Positions 7,195-7,750 of a DNA stretch of 7,750 bases are shown here, piece after piece; position 1 is the stretch's first letter, and each line of letters begins with the position of its first letter. A model generated the notes under the pieces. That model was not told the origin of the DNA. It saw nothing but the letters and a program-made list of their open reading frames with translations, and ran no database searches. Both the position numbers and the translations under genes were made by a program. This DNA comes from an uncultured Pseudorhodobacter sp. (GTDB taxonomy: Bacteria; Pseudomonadota; Alphaproteobacteria; Rhodobacterales; Rhodobacteraceae), in contig CAMFIX010000127.1 in NCBI GenBank assembly GCA_945952425.1, positions 1 to 7,750 on the forward strand. Reading direction: 5' to 3'.

Positions 7195-7249
7195 CTTTCA
7201 TACTGGCACAAATACTCCAGGGGGGTCCGGGGGGGCAGCGCCTCCCCGG
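7195..7249 (-). repeat. Composite intergenic repeat, copy 3: hairpin plus 25-bp motif
   Basis: On the minus strand a hairpin (7249-7227) is followed by ACCCCCC and the motif TGGAGTATTTGTGCCAGTAT + GAAAG (7219-7195). It lies 33 bp downstream of the ATPase stop codon, the usual gene-end position for such elements. It is inverted relative to copies 1 and 2. The core matches copy 2 at 18 of 20 positions and copy 1 at 16 of 20. Confidence 0.75.
7227..7249 (-). terminator. Possible terminator or attenuator hairpin after the ATPase gene
   Basis: The minus strand can form a stem of CCGGGGAGGC with GCCCCCCCGG around a GCT loop; one A-C mismatch interrupts ten pairs. It begins 33 bp after the ydcT stop. 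There is no U-tract, so it is not a classical intrinsic terminator. It could lower read-through into the permease genes or protect the 3' end of the upstream mRNA. Confidence 0.45.
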
Positions 7250-7282
7250 GGGTGGGTCGATACGGGCGGCGTCCGGCATGGC

Positions 7283-7750
7283 TCAGCCCTCCATCACATG
7301 CAGGGCGCCGGGGGCGAAGGTGATGGCGACCTCTTGCCCCGGCTCGGGCAGGGGGGCGCCAGCGGGGACCAGCGCCGCCACCTCGGTGCCCATCAGGCTA
7401 AGGACCACCCGCGTGGCCGATCCCTGGTAGCGCAGCGCCGTGACCGGGCCGCAGAGCGCGCCCGCGGCCAGCACCGTCGCCTCCGGGCGCAGCGAGGCCC
7501 AGGCCGCGGGACCGCCGAGCGCCTGGGTCAACGCGGGCGGCAAGACATTGGACGAGCCCACGAAATCCGCCACGAAGCGGCTGCGGGGCCTGGTGTAGAT
7601 CTCTTGCGGCGTGCCGATCTGGGCAATCTTGCCCTCGGAGAACACCGCGAGGCTGTCGGCCATCGACAAAGCCTCGTGCTGGTCATGGGTCACGAAGACG
7701 AAGGTGATGCCGAGCCGGCTTTGCAGCGCCTTCAGCTCGTCCTGCATCGC
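7283..7750 (-). CDS. ydcT: ABC transporter ATP-binding subunit, polyamine type (YdcT/PotA-like), C-terminal part only
   Basis: This is the carboxy-terminal end of the cytoplasmic ATPase that powers the importer; the gene runs out of the right edge, so the Walker A, signature and Walker B motifs are not seen. About 155 residues are visible. They begin in the helix before the H-loop (MQDELKALQ), then give ITFVFVTHDQHEAL with the switch histidine, ADSLAVFSEGKIAQIGTPQEIY, and FVADFVGSSNVL, all diagnostic of the PotA/UgpC/YdcT group. A C-terminal TOBE domain follows (SLRPEA ... GPVTALRYQGSATRVVLSL), ending ALHVMEG. The ATG at 7747 is internal to the family alignment and is not the start. The gene is the nearest upstream member of the same-strand permease-dehydrogenase operon. 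Assignment to the YdcT subgroup rests on its neighbours; the domain class itself is certain. Confidence 0.9.
   Translation of the reverse strand, partial: AMQDELKALQSRLGITFVFVTHDQHEALSMADSLAVFSEGKIAQIGTPQEIYTRPRSRFVADFVGSSNVLPPALTQALGGPAAWASLRPEATVLAAGALCGPVTALRYQGSATRVVLSLMGTEVAALVPAGAPLPEPGQEVAITFAPGALHVMEG

Larger units (their letters stand above)
6744..7282. other. 539-bp intergenic region inside the transport operon
   Basis: No reading frame here looks like a protein. The open frames on both strands are Arg/Pro/Ala-rich shadows, and several translate the repeat as FILAQIL or FNLAQIL. The region holds three clear copies of a 25-bp repeat (6791-6815, 6880-6904, 7195-7219), one degenerate copy (6994-7015), two G/C hairpins attached to the outer repeat copies, and an imperfect hairpin at 6921-6953. 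A promoter for the permease genes would be expected here, but I see no convincing -35/-10 pair. In E. coli the equivalent genes lie close together. Confidence 0.8.

Noticed and set aside
6740..7279. Minus-strand frame of 179 residues filling the operon gap
   Set aside because: Its composition is Pro/Ala/Arg/Ser-rich, it has no conserved motif, it runs through the repeat copies, and it overlaps the start of ydcU.
6744..7282. CRISPR array formed by the repeated motif in the gap
   Set aside because: The copies are imperfect, irregularly spaced (65 to about 290 bp apart) and in both orientations, with no cas gene nearby.

Overview
The window is high-GC DNA with the look of a Rhodobacterales (Paracoccus/Rhodobacter-type) alphaproteobacterium. 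The evidence is strongly G/C-biased third codon positions, tightly overlapping genes, and copies of a short intergenic repeat (core GGAGTATTTG...GCCA...TGAAAG preceded by a G/C hairpin) that I associate with that order. The taxonomic call is an inference. No rRNA, tRNA, CRISPR array, transposase or phage gene is visible.

Left part (1-3616, + strand): two translationally coupled genes of an apparent small-molecule biosynthetic locus. The first, cut by the left edge, looks like a divergent member of the DIT1/PvcA (isocyanide synthase) family. The second starts inside the first one's stop codon (ATGA) and encodes a 910-residue one-module NRPS-like enzyme with the order adenylation - carrier - thioesterase - helical tail. 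It has no condensation domain, and its substrate pocket appears to lack the Asp used to bind alpha-amino groups. The pair is the most unusual content here; its product cannot be named from sequence.

Right part (3606-7750, - strand): a polyamine-type import and catabolism operon matching the E. coli ydcT-ydcU-ydcV-patD (ydcW) order. It holds the C-terminal end of the ABC ATPase (cut by the right edge), two inner-membrane permeases, and an NAD-dependent gamma-aminobutyraldehyde dehydrogenase. Together they would take up a putrescine-like compound and oxidise the derived 4-aminobutyraldehyde to GABA. The permease and dehydrogenase genes overlap each other (11 bp and ATGA). The ATPase gene, however, is separated from the permeases by a 539-bp non-coding gap holding three clear repeat copies, one degenerate copy and several hairpins. 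The periplasmic binding protein and the putrescine aminotransferase are not in the window.

The two halves meet tail to tail: the NRPS-like gene and patD overlap by 11 bp at their 3' ends, leaving no room for a terminator between them.
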